From: a virus
Strand: one strand, 5' to 3'
IMG/VR virus record: IMGVR_UViG_3300048554_000021
Location: 1 to 30,745 of that record
Length of the DNA: 30,745 bases
Shown here: piece by piece, positions 1-7,710 of the stretch
Position numbering within the stretch: the stretch's first letter is position 1
Layout of the letters: the number at the start of each line of letters is the position of its first letter
Program-made: the position numbers and the translations under genes
Notes under the pieces: generated by a model
Database searches by the model: none
What the model saw: only the letters and a program-made list of their open reading frames with translations
What the model was told of the DNA's origin: nothing

Positions 1-167
1 ATCAACTAAGGCTTGTTTAAAATTTCTAAATTTATTTAATCTTGGTAAACCTAATTGGAAAACCATATGGGTTACACATTCTTTTATATTATCGTCTACT
101 TCCATACCCTCGCAGAACTTTTCAGCGTCATTAATGGCAACATATAAATCAACTTCAAAACATTCAT
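1..167. repeat. Left copy of a 167-base terminal direct repeat (95.8% identical to 30579-30745)
   Basis: Bases 1-167 align without gaps to 30579-30745. They differ at seven sites: 3, 58, 61, 73, 109, 127 and 154. Six of the seven are third codon positions of the lysozyme frame; five changes are silent and two are conservative (Glu/Asp and Asp/Asn). This pattern fits two natural haplotypes joined at the ends of a circular or redundant assembly rather than sequencing error. Confidence 0.9.
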
Positions 168-336
168 CAACTCTTTCCTTAGATACTTCTGTGCCTACTT
201 CCATATCATTTTCTGGGTCTGTAGCCCTTACTAAATGCCCTACACCAAATGTTTTATATCCAAGGTGGTCATTATAAACTTCATACTTAACACCTTCCTC
301 AAACATTATATCTTTTTTTAAATGCTCTATATCCAT
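1..336 (-). CDS. T4-type lysozyme (endolysin), N-terminal 112 codons; cut by window edge
   Basis: Endolysin that hydrolyses the peptidoglycan glycan strand at the end of infection. The first 34 residues contain the T4 lysozyme catalytic triad with the same spacing as in T4: E14, D23 and T29 (in T4 E11, D20, T26), inside FEEG, YNDHLGY and TFGVGH. There is no signal peptide, so release to the wall would need a holin. The ATG at 336 shares its A with the stop of the upstream holin-like gene (TAATG). The reading frame runs off the left edge. The right edge of the window holds the C-terminal half of a nearly identical gene, and joining them gives a complete protein of about 146 residues, a normal size for this family. 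Assignment is strong; that the two halves are one gene is an inference. Confidence 0.9.
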   Translation of the reverse strand, partial: MDIEHLKKDIMFEEGVKYEVYNDHLGYKTFGVGHLVRATDPENDMEVGTEVSKERVDECFEVDLYVAINDAEKFCEGMEVDDNIKECVTHMVFQLGLPRLNKFRNFKQALVD

Positions 337-542
337 TATTTATCCCCTTTATGTTCGTGACCCATCCAAATGCCAAACACACCTGTCATAACACCCATTA
401 CAACAGATACAAAAGCCGATTGACTAGCTGTAGGTGCATCTAAATCCATAAACCATTCAGCACATCTCCAAGACATTATGGTACTCGCAAGCATCATAAA
501 TCTTGGTAATATTTTCCATTTTAGAAATGTCTCAACACTCAT
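336..542 (-). CDS. Small two-TM membrane protein, holin-like
   Basis: A 68-residue protein with two hydrophobic segments, about residues 12-32 and 42-61, separated by a short polar loop (DLDAPTASQ) and ending in a charged tail (HEHKGDK). This topology, size and position directly before the lysozyme start, with which it overlaps in TAATG, fit a class II-like or pinholin-like holin that times inner-membrane permeabilisation. Its own ATG overlaps the end of the next upstream gene (ATGA at 539-542). A second, better recognisable holin of the three-TM family lies just after the lysozyme at the right edge, so this one may instead be an antiholin or accessory. No named family can be proved from sequence alone. 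Confidence 0.6.
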   Translation of the reverse strand: MSVETFLKWKILPRFMMLASTIMSWRCAEWFMDLDAPTASQSAFVSVVMGVMTGVFGIWMGHEHKGDK

Positions 543-745
543 TGTTTTAAAACCTCATTTAGTCCAAAACCCTCTAATAAAACTAGCGTAAAAAATAATA
601 ACAAAATTCCACCAGCTATAAGCTTACCAGAAAAATTAGTTGAGCCAATTTTAATAGCTACAAATTCATTACCCAATATTCTTAATGATAATTCAAAACT
701 ATTTTGACCAATATCTAAATTAACTATTTTTTTATCTTTTTCCAT
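539..745 (-). CDS. Small single-TM membrane protein, unknown
   Basis: A 68-residue protein with a charged N-terminus (MEKDKK), a beta-like middle and one strongly hydrophobic segment at about residues 42-58, followed by a short tail. It overlaps the holin-like gene downstream by ATGA and couples to the lipoprotein-like gene upstream by TAATG (743-747), so it is part of the lysis/membrane cassette. It carries no recognisable catalytic motif. It could be a lysis accessory such as an antiholin or spanin partner, but nothing in the sequence decides this. Confidence 0.6.
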   Translation of the reverse strand: MEKDKKIVNLDIGQNSFELSLRILGNEFVAIKIGSTNFSGKLIAGGILLLFFTLVLLEGFGLNEVLKQ

Positions 746-942
746 TAATAAACCCTCACTTTATCAGTATCTACAAAAGGGATTAGCTTACAAATACACT
801 CATAAGTCTGTGGTTTATTTTCCCTCATGTAAGTTTGATTATTTAGTTTATCTTTGTAATCAATACAGACATTTACATTCTCAAAGTATATACCACCAGT
901 AGCAATTCCATTTAATGTACAAGCAAGTAAAAAGGCTGTCAT
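745..942 (-). CDS. Short Cys-containing protein with possible lipobox
   Basis: A 65-residue protein that begins MTAFLLAC: a very short hydrophobic stretch ending in a lipobox-like LLAC with Cys at 8. Three more cysteines are at 26, 49 and 51 (the last two as CIC), and the C-terminus is KVRVY. It overlaps the upstream membrane protein by ATGA (939-942). The pair, a TM protein followed by an overlapping possible lipoprotein in the lysis cassette, superficially resembles i-spanin/o-spanin, but the signal has no positive n-region and is shorter than usual. I treat it as a conserved phage protein of unknown function; I have the impression that similar proteins occur in marine phages. Confidence 0.6.
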   Translation of the reverse strand: MTAFLLACTLNGIATGGIYFENVNVCIDYKDKLNNQTYMRENKPQTYECICKLIPFVDTDKVRVY

Positions 943-1409
943 ATTAAACCTTTCTTCTTAGCTATAATTGCAAGAACTGTAACAACACCAGATAATAATG
1001 CAGTAATAAGAATAGCTAATATTACTTTCATTATTGTATCTTTTATTTTTTCTCTTTGTTTTTCAGCTTTAATTTTGGCTTCTTGTCTGGATTTTCGAGC
1101 ATCAGCACAAAATCGGACATAATCATTATAAAGATTAGCCCTACCATATAATTGCATAAATTCTCTAAGTTGTTCGTTTTTGACCCTAATTTGTTCCAGA
1201 GCCATAAACTCCTCTAGGTCATTATCAGTTTTGCCTAGAAAGTTTGTCCAAATACTATTCTTTTTTTTATATAAATCTTGTTTGAGTTGTTCTTCAGCAC
1301 CTACGAATTTGGCGATTGCTGACCCTGCTGAAGATAGTTCACGACCATTTTGAATGGTCTGTTTGATAATTGCGAAAGCACTATTAGCGACCACTAGCAT
1401 TTCAAGCAT
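939..1409 (-). CDS. Phage membrane protein with C-terminal TM, unknown function
   Basis: 156 residues. The N-terminal 35 residues are mildly hydrophobic (MLEMLVVANSAFAIIKQ), the middle is charged and helical (KKKNSIW, LEEFMALEQIR, then DARKSRQEAKIKAEKQRE, likely coiled coil at about 104-124), and a clear TM helix spans about 126-149 before a KKKGLI tail. The pattern ending in EFMALE and YNDYVRF is one I associate with a family common in phages infecting marine bacteria, always near fibre and lysis genes, with no assigned role. The topology, with most of the chain N-terminal to the TM, is not that of a classical i-spanin. It overlaps its downstream neighbour by ATGA. Confidence 0.65.
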   Translation of the reverse strand: MLEMLVVANSAFAIIKQTIQNGRELSSAGSAIAKFVGAEEQLKQDLYKKKNSIWTNFLGKTDNDLEEFMALEQIRVKNEQLREFMQLYGRANLYNDYVRFCADARKSRQEAKIKAEKQREKIKDTIMKVILAILITALLSGVVTVLAIIAKKKGLI

Positions 1410-1413
1410 AGTG

Positions 1414-1575
1414 TCACCTCAATAATAAACCTGCCATCATCGCAAGCATTGTAGCTGTTGTTCCTAACATTATCTGCTCTAAACGCCTTAACCTAGCTAG
1501 TGTTTCACGCCACCTTTCAGCACAAACAGCTTCATGAGTATCAATCTGGGATTTTACTTCACTCGCTTTTACCAT
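1414..1575 (-). CDS. 53-residue XhlA-like membrane peptide
   Basis: An ATG at 1575 opens a 53-residue frame ending in TGA at 1414. Residues 1-34 are charged and helical (HEAVCAERWRETLARLRRLE), and residues 35-52 form a hydrophobic segment rich in Met, Ala and Leu. A short charged amphipathic helix followed by a C-terminal TM is the layout of XhlA/hemolysin-type accessory proteins that cooperate with holins; the assignment rests on layout, not on a diagnostic motif. It overlaps the end of the upstream DUF6447-like gene by 17 bases and lies 4 bases before the next gene, so it belongs to the same transcript. Confidence 0.6.
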   Translation of the reverse strand: MVKASEVKSQIDTHEAVCAERWRETLARLRRLEQIMLGTTATMLAMMAGLLLR

Positions 1576-1771
1576 TGTCTTCCTCTTTGATAAGTGATTT
1601 AGCTAGTTGGTCTTTGAAAAACAAATTTGAACCAGTCATTTGGTCTAGCTTAATTTTTAAAGTATCAGCTTCTTGCTGTGTAAGTTTTATTTGAGAATAA
1701 TAATATTTTTGACTTTCATCTAAATCTTCAAACTTAAATTCTTTATCATTAATTGTTACTGTTTCAGACAT
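1559..1771 (-). CDS. DUF6447-like small phage protein
   Basis: 70 residues from the ATG at 1771, which shares one base with the upstream stop (TAATG, 1769-1773). A TTG six bases further upstream is possible but less likely. The N-terminus SETVTINDKEFKFEDLDESQ followed by a helical segment rich in Gln, Leu and Lys matches, by memory of the family pattern, DUF6447 proteins found beside fibre genes in marine phages: a short beta hairpin then a long helix, likely coiled coil. Function is unknown. It ends AKSLIKEEDNGKSE. Confidence 0.6.
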   Translation of the reverse strand: MSETVTINDKEFKFEDLDESQKYYYSQIKLTQQEADTLKIKLDQMTGSNLFFKDQLAKSLIKEEDNGKSE

Positions 1772-2082
1772 TACCAAGATACTCCACTTGCTGTTGTTGG
1801 GTTAGCCTTTGCACTTATTTGACTAGCTATTCCATCTTCTATTGATGTAACTTGTTCTTCACCTAAAGCATCTTTTGCCCAACCTATTGCCATTTCTTCT
1901 GTAATATCAGCATAAGGTACTGGTGTGCCTACAAGTTCTACACCGACTGTGCCATAAGCTGACCCTGTGTTACCATCTGAGTCTTCATCAGATGCTCTCC
2001 AGTGCAAGATAGTCACAATATCTGTGTTGTCTCCCTGCACTAAGTCTCTTTCCATTGTTCCTATTGCCCAAGTTACTGCCAT
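1771..2082 (-). CDS. DUF7936-like structural/unknown protein
   Basis: 103 residues. The pattern is an N-terminal strand pair (VTWAIGTMERD), then DIVTILHWRASDEDSDGNTG, a short loop with PVPYADITEEMAIGWAKDALG, and a C-terminal QIS/ANPTTASGVSW. This order (beta strands, then a Y..(I/L)TE..A..WA helix) is what I recall for the DUF7936 family that accompanies tail fibre genes in many marine phages. A Shine-Dalgarno sequence (AAGGAG) stands 6-7 bases before the ATG, and the gene starts 21 bases after the fibre gene. Role unknown; possibly a virion or fibre-associated protein. Confidence 0.6.
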   Translation of the reverse strand: MAVTWAIGTMERDLVQGDNTDIVTILHWRASDEDSDGNTGSAYGTVGVELVGTPVPYADITEEMAIGWAKDALGEEQVTSIEDGIASQISAKANPTTASGVSW

Positions 2083-2103
2083 TTTATTCTCCTTTTGATT
2101 AAG

Positions 2104-4395
2104 TTAGGCTGTTTCTAATGCTGTAATTCTAGCTTCTAATTCTTGGATTGTTTTCACGAGTAAAGGCACTAACTTGCTTTGGTCTATGCCTTGATAATCT
2201 GGAATAGTATTCCCATCAGCATCTAGTTTATTATCTCCTACAGAAACACCATCAGGTAATTCATCTCCATCTACCCATACTTTTACTCCATCCTTTTTGC
2301 CAGTTACACACTCAGGAACTACGGCTTGTGCCTCATGAGCCAAAAAGCCATCAACAAGTGTATTTGTTTCATCAGATATAAAATTAAATCTGCAAGGCTT
2401 GAGTTGTTTTAGTCTTGTTGTTGCATCAAAATCGTATGTGATTGATTCTTTTAATCTGTAGTCTGAAGATGTTGCATAAACTGTTGAAGATTGAAGTATT
2501 GTTATTTTACCAACTTCACTGCCATCCCCTGAATTTACAAAGAATATAACATCCCCACCAGTTCCTCTTTTCAATAATGTTTGCCCATTATTACCAAAAA
2601 AGATACCTTGTTGTGTTGAAGAAGAAGTTGTGTTTATTAATACATTGCCTGAGCTATCAATTTGCAAACGTTGTTGTAATGAACCACTAGCTGGTCTTGT
2701 AAAAAAAAGTAAATCTGCTGAATCAGTAGAACTTGCTCTTCGTGCTTGTACCCTAGCATTATTTTCAGTGCCATCATAAAAAGCAAGAATACCAAGTATC
2801 TGTGTGTCACTAGCAGTACCATTATTGCCTATTTGAATAGTTGCATAATCTTGTGAGCCAGTGCCTTGTAAAACTAAACTTGTACGACCCTCTCCAAAAT
2901 CAAAAAGCTCTGAGGTTCTGCCTATTAGAACATTGCCATCGCTATTAATTCTCATACGTTCATTATTGCCATTAGTATAAAATTCAATACCAAGACCTGA
3001 GTTGGCTCTTAAATAAAGATTGTTGTCTGAATTTCCTAAAAAGTAACCTTTTGTACCAATATAAGAATTATCTGTGCCACTTCTATTAAATTTAACTACA
3101 GAACCACCATTAGCATTATCTGTTTGTAGTTTAAGTTCTGCATTTGAGCTATCAGCAACATGAAGTTTATCATCAGGATTACTAATACCAATACCTACAT
3201 TACCTGCTGTATCAATATTAATGCCACCAGTTCCATCATTTGTTATTTTTCCTGATAGGTAGAGGTCTTTCCAACGTGCAGAAGCACTACCTAAATCAAT
3301 AGCATTATCTCTTAATCCACCTGTTGTTGTAACTGGTACAACAGTACTGTTACCAACACGCAAACCTGCATCCGTACCATCTGGCGATGCAATATAAAGG
3401 GCTGAACCAAAAGTACCAATACTTCCTACAACAGTATTATCTTTTCTAAACTCAATTAAATTACCATCACTTGTTTTTCTATTAAGAAACATATTAGTAT
3501 TGTTGTCTCTTGTAGAAATTATAGTACCACTTCCCTCAATTTCAGTTCCTGCAACATTTGCAGTTTGGTCAGTCTTACCCACCAACACGTTGCCATCTGC
3601 TCCAACGTGCATTTTTATAGCATCAGTACCTGCTCTTAGAGTTAAATTGTTTTGGTCATCAGAACGAATACCTGCCCGTATTCCACCACTTGTTTCAAAC
3701 ATATACCCACTAGATGCTCTATCAGCTAATAAACTTTCAGCACTAGCATCCCAAAATAACTTTGGTGTTGTGCCTGTGTCTTCGTAGAATGAGATATCTC
3801 CGCCACTAGAAATATCCATACGTTTTGTACTAGAGCCAGTTCTGAATATAAGCTCTCCTGCTCCAGAGTTGCCACCAAAAATCAAACCACCATTAGCATC
3901 AGAAGATATAGTTGCTTCTTCTGTAACACTACCAGAATCCATAAGACGTATTTCTCCAGCCGTTGTTCCATCTACACCGACTTGTAGAGTTCCCACTATA
4001 TCAACATTCTGACTAGCATCTATGGTAATCGCATCTGTTCCTGCTGTTACAAACTTTAATATGTCTGTTCCACCTCTATAGATACCCATATTAGTATCAG
4101 AATTAAATGTTAAAGCAGGTGCTGATACTGTTCCATCATCTAGTTGTAATGTGCCACTTAAAACGAATTTATCATTAGTCTGGTCTAATTCTGCAAACTT
4201 TATCCAAGCATCATTATCTTCGTTTCTAATATACATAATATTGTTTGAGCTATCATACCACCACATATTTGCGAATGTTGTTGATGGAGCAGTTGCACCA
4301 GAACTATTAGATGCTAGTGCTTGTAATGCTGAATTTAAATCTGCTCTAAAACTAGGGAAACTTTGGTTTGCTAACGTAAAATCATTTTGTGACAT
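2104..4395 (-). CDS. Tail fibre with C-terminal S74 intramolecular chaperone
   Basis: 763 residues. The N-terminus (NDFTLANQSFPSFRADLNSA) is a short virion-attachment region, followed by a long beta-rich shaft with repeated blocks of the type GNVLIGRT, GNVGIGISNP, GNVLVGKT and GNVLINTT. The end is an S74 (endosialidase-type) chaperone: SSDYRLKESI at about 643-652, then a conserved KPCRFNF, FLAHEAQAVVPE and a terminal helix VPLLVKTIQELEARITALE. In this family the chaperone trimerises the fibre and cuts itself off before the Ser of the SD motif (S644), removing about 120 residues. It is expected to be a trimeric receptor-binding fibre. It is the last large tail gene of the block, 9 bases from the hub gene. 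Confidence 0.9.
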   Translation of the reverse strand: MSQNDFTLANQSFPSFRADLNSALQALASNSSGATAPSTTFANMWWYDSSNNIMYIRNEDNDAWIKFAELDQTNDKFVLSGTLQLDDGTVSAPALTFNSDTNMGIYRGGTDILKFVTAGTDAITIDASQNVDIVGTLQVGVDGTTAGEIRLMDSGSVTEEATISSDANGGLIFGGNSGAGELIFRTGSSTKRMDISSGGDISFYEDTGTTPKLFWDASAESLLADRASSGYMFETSGGIRAGIRSDDQNNLTLRAGTDAIKMHVGADGNVLVGKTDQTANVAGTEIEGSGTIISTRDNNTNMFLNRKTSDGNLIEFRKDNTVVGSIGTFGSALYIASPDGTDAGLRVGNSTVVPVTTTGGLRDNAIDLGSASARWKDLYLSGKITNDGTGGINIDTAGNVGIGISNPDDKLHVADSSNAELKLQTDNANGGSVVKFNRSGTDNSYIGTKGYFLGNSDNNLYLRANSGLGIEFYTNGNNERMRINSDGNVLIGRTSELFDFGEGRTSLVLQGTGSQDYATIQIGNNGTASDTQILGILAFYDGTENNARVQARRASSTDSADLLFFTRPASGSLQQRLQIDSSGNVLINTTSSSTQQGIFFGNNGQTLLKRGTGGDVIFFVNSGDGSEVGKITILQSSTVYATSSDYRLKESITYDFDATTRLKQLKPCRFNFISDETNTLVDGFLAHEAQAVVPECVTGKKDGVKVWVDGDELPDGVSVGDNKLDADGNTIPDYQGIDQSKLVPLLVKTIQELEARITALETA

Positions 4396-4404
4396 ATTTT
4401 ATCC

Positions 4405-7400
4405 TCATGATGCTAGTTCTCCGTATCCTCTTACCACATAATCAAATGTTCTGTCTATTGTGGCATTGGAACTGTTAAAAAATTCTATAGTAAATCCAGT
4501 AGCACTTTTACTAGTTATAGCATAATAATCACCACTAGCCAAGTTACTAGCAGAAATACCTACACCAGATATTTCCTTAAATGCAGGACTAAATGTTATT
4601 GCTTTTCCGTTTGTGTCTGTTCCGCTTGATACATCTTTTTCTGAATATACCCTTTCTGGCATATCTACTTGGACTGATAACCCTGTAACTTTAGGAGTTG
4701 CTTCAACATCATCACTTAATAAAACAGCCCTAAATTTAAATCCTCTACCAGTATAATCGCCTACATTAAACTTTTGAAATGGTGTGTAATCAGCAGTTGC
4801 AGGGTCTCCGTCTGTTTTAGCTATCTGTAGCTGTACATTTACATCACCAAAGGTATCATTAGCTCCATCAAATAAACCCTCTCTAGCATCAAAATTACCT
4901 TGTGCATCATCAAAAAGATTTACATAATCCAATCTTTCCATATTAACTGTTGCGGTTATCCTACTACTGTAAACACCTCCTGCATCAATATATGTATCAA
5001 AATCATATGTTCCAGTAGATAAAACAGTACCACCACCACCATCAAAGTTACCTACTGCATCATCAAAATCACCAGATACACTATCAAACAAGGCTGTCTC
5101 TAATATTAAAGCATCATCAACAATAATCACATCTGTTTTTGTGCCTGTAAAACTAGGGTCTTGTGTAGAACTTGCAACAAAGTTTAGGTTTTTAACATTG
5201 TTTATAAGGGCTACGTTACTAGTTGCATTAAGTGATTTTAAGCCAATTTTATCAACTGACCTTATAAAATAAGTACCAGTTAAGGCAGGAACTGTCACAG
5301 TATTCGCAGGTCTTGATACTTTATCAATTAAGGTTATGGCATTTGAAAATATTGCACCACTAGTTAAAGGGCTGTGTCTAATTATGTAATGTGACAAATC
5401 CAAATCTGGCACTGGTGTCCAACTTAAATGAGCTTCTGTATCTACAATATTGACTTGAAAGTTTGTTACATCAGCAGGTGGTGCAGTTTTACCAACTACT
5501 TGATGTTGTGCAGATACAAATACAGACCTACTAATAGATGAAACTGACCTAGCCCTAACATCATAAATAGCATTATCTTCTACGTTAGCAAGCTCAAACT
5601 TAGAACTAGCACCCCTACCCAAGTTAATATAAGCAGTATCTGTGCTTTTCTTGGCTTGCACCTCAAAATCTACTATAAATTCATCTGTAGCCTCTACATC
5701 AACTAATAAAACACTAATAGCTTCCTCATTTAAGGCTCTTAGCTCATCTGATACTTCTATAACTGGTGCTTGAACTATAAATGGGTTTGGTAATGTAGTA
5801 TCAGCTATTGTTGCGATTGGGTTCTTTTCATTAAATGTATAAAAATTATCTTGGTGTTCGAACAACTGGACATTTACTGTTAAATCTTCATTAATTGTTA
5901 AACCCAGAACTCTAAATGGCTTTGCATCAAATCCACCAGTAGGATAAGTAATAGCCACAATATCCCCTATTTCTAATTCTAAAAATTCTGAAGTTAATGT
6001 TAACTGTATCTGTAATTGGTTTCGTGAACGCCTTAATATAATCTCACATAAGGCTTCAGCGTTATATGTGTTGGTTACGTTAGGAAACTGGAAATTACCC
6101 TCTAATAATGTGCTGTTGTCTTCTGCAAGCATTGTAGCGTGTTGAAAATCTGTTTCTACGTTACTATCATCAGCAGGGGGGAAACTTACTGTGTCATTTT
6201 GAAAATTTTTAAAAGGATTTACATAAGTTCCTATAACCCTGTTATATTTTTTATTTTTTCTTTCACCTAATACTTTTGCACCGCCTACAACGTGGTCTGC
6301 TGTTATTGTTTTGATAGATGAACCAGTACCTTCTATTTTTACTTTATAAACCCCATTATTGTAGGTAAATAAAGCAGACATAGGATTTAATAGTTTTTTT
6401 ACGTTTTCTAATACTTTTTGGTCTGTATCTAATACAGCATTCGTTTCAAACTTAATAATTGCAGGTACTTCGTCTGTTGCATATTCACCATTTGAAAAAA
6501 TTGTTGATAAGTCTGTAGAATAAACACCACCACTTACACGCCATCTAAAAGTTAAACTTCCTCCGCTTGGTGCATTACCATAATAAATAACTATAGGATA
6601 TATACCACCACTAGTTAATGCCTTACTTCCAGACCTTGTAGTATTAGCGTGTAAACCACCATTATTTACAATAAGTTTAGCAGTTCTATCAGCTTCTATT
6701 TCTTTTATTAAATTATCTACAGTTTGACCATCATCACCAATATAAACGTGACTAGCATCATCTGAACTTGTTTGAAATTCAAAAGTTTCTGAAGATGGTG
6801 CATTTATATAACCAAAGTATCTATCTGAGCTATAACTTGCAGTTCCAACGCCATTTATTGATGTAATTTTATCTGTGCTACTAAATGACCTATTTAAAAA
6901 GAAAGTTGTTTTATCATTATAATAACCATTAAAGTCTTGTTTAGTTATTCCTGCAACTGGTGTTACCACCTCTGTTCTTGGAACTATTAAAGTATCAGCT
7001 TCATTTGCTGAGGTTTGAAAAGATGCAAAGTTAGCCTCAAAAGCATCATCTGGTAAGCCCTTGCCATATCTTGTATTTCTTAAATAATCCAATAAAACTA
7101 AAGCAGAATTTTGTGAATATTTGGTTGTGGTATCTCTTGGGTCGTAAACCTTTTTGCCTTTTAAAACCACCTTAATATCTGGAATAGAACTAAATATATC
7201 TTGATTCCATTTTAATCTAAAAGCTAGATAACAAACACCTCTTAGCCTATGATTTGCAGTCCAATTAATTGAGGGTGTTAGGACTGAAGATGCTACTTGG
7301 TCATCTGTTCCATAAAATGCTTGTATTTGTACATAAGAAGTACTTCCTTTATAAAAGTTTAAATCTCCATAACTTACTTCTCTAACAACACCATCATCTA

Positions 7401-7710
7401 ACTCACCATCAAAAATAACTTTTTTATCATCAAGGTATATCTCTTCTATTTCTTGAATTTCTCCTTCACAGACAACACCTGCAATATATAAATATTCGTT
7501 ATCTGAACCAGAAGATTCAACAAAAACACGAGTAATACCTACTTTTCTTCTTCCATAAACTACTGGTATTTGAGCATTATTAGACTGTTTGTTGATTAAT
7601 ACACCACGAACTTGCTCAGAAGCTCCAAACTCTGGCACATCTGGAATAGGTAACAGCCAACCAATAAAGTCATTTACGACATTGACAACAGCATCTACGA
7701 CACTACCCAT
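4405..7710 (-). CDS. Central tail hub / tip protein with PA14-like insert
   Basis: 1101 residues. The N-terminal part (VRGVLINKQSNNAQIPVVYG, GDNEYLYIAG-like strands, DPRDTTTKYSQNSALVLLDY at about 190-215) is typical of lambda gpJ- or GTA g15-like tip proteins. At about 257-405 sits an inserted beta domain with SSDRYFGYINAP, FEFQTSSDDASHVYIGDDG and GGIYPIVIYYG...LTFRWRVSGG, the pattern of PA14/GLEYA carbohydrate-binding modules. After it the hub resumes (DTDQKVLENVKKLLNPM), and a fibronectin III-like module follows near 740-830 (PADVTNFQVNIVDTEAHLSW). It starts in TAATG (7708-7712) with the HlyC-like gene. It likely forms the tail tip that plugs the tube and touches surface glycans. Confidence 0.85.
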   Translation of the reverse strand: MGSVVDAVVNVVNDFIGWLLPIPDVPEFGASEQVRGVLINKQSNNAQIPVVYGRRKVGITRVFVESSGSDNEYLYIAGVVCEGEIQEIEEIYLDDKKVIFDGELDDGVVREVSYGDLNFYKGSTSYVQIQAFYGTDDQVASSVLTPSINWTANHRLRGVCYLAFRLKWNQDIFSSIPDIKVVLKGKKVYDPRDTTTKYSQNSALVLLDYLRNTRYGKGLPDDAFEANFASFQTSANEADTLIVPRTEVVTPVAGITKQDFNGYYNDKTTFFLNRSFSSTDKITSINGVGTASYSSDRYFGYINAPSSETFEFQTSSDDASHVYIGDDGQTVDNLIKEIEADRTAKLIVNNGGLHANTTRSGSKALTSGGIYPIVIYYGNAPSGGSLTFRWRVSGGVYSTDLSTIFSNGEYATDEVPAIIKFETNAVLDTDQKVLENVKKLLNPMSALFTYNNGVYKVKIEGTGSSIKTITADHVVGGAKVLGERKNKKYNRVIGTYVNPFKNFQNDTVSFPPADDSNVETDFQHATMLAEDNSTLLEGNFQFPNVTNTYNAEALCEIILRRSRNQLQIQLTLTSEFLELEIGDIVAITYPTGGFDAKPFRVLGLTINEDLTVNVQLFEHQDNFYTFNEKNPIATIADTTLPNPFIVQAPVIEVSDELRALNEEAISVLLVDVEATDEFIVDFEVQAKKSTDTAYINLGRGASSKFELANVEDNAIYDVRARSVSSISRSVFVSAQHQVVGKTAPPADVTNFQVNIVDTEAHLSWTPVPDLDLSHYIIRHSPLTSGAIFSNAITLIDKVSRPANTVTVPALTGTYFIRSVDKIGLKSLNATSNVALINNVKNLNFVASSTQDPSFTGTKTDVIIVDDALILETALFDSVSGDFDDAVGNFDGGGGTVLSTGTYDFDTYIDAGGVYSSRITATVNMERLDYVNLFDDAQGNFDAREGLFDGANDTFGDVNVQLQIAKTDGDPATADYTPFQKFNVGDYTGRGFKFRAVLLSDDVEATPKVTGLSVQVDMPERVYSEKDVSSGTDTNGKAITFSPAFKEISGVGISASNLASGDYYAITSKSATGFTIEFFNSSNATIDRTFDYVVRGYGELAS

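Noticed and set aside
939-1409. Classical i-spanin with the lipoprotein-like gene as o-spanin
   Set aside because: The TM is C-terminal with the coiled part before it, and the partner's lipobox is atypically close to the N-terminus, so I left both as unknown membrane proteins.
2637-2822. Leftward 61-codon frame inside the fibre gene
   Set aside because: It lies in another frame of an S74 fibre, has low-complexity hydrophobic sequence and no ribosome site.
3500-3787. Rightward open frames over the fibre, tape measure, capsid and other genes (for example 3500-3787, 10994-11353, 15046-15408, 30023-30502)
   Set aside because: They are antisense shadows of well-supported leftward genes, have no family pattern or ribosome site, and their composition reflects the complement of the coding frame.
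2104-4395. Periodic sequence in the fibre gene as a possible CRISPR or DNA repeat array
   Set aside because: The repeats are at protein level (GNVLIG-type strands) with irregular spacing and diverged DNA; they are shaft repeats of a beta-fibre.
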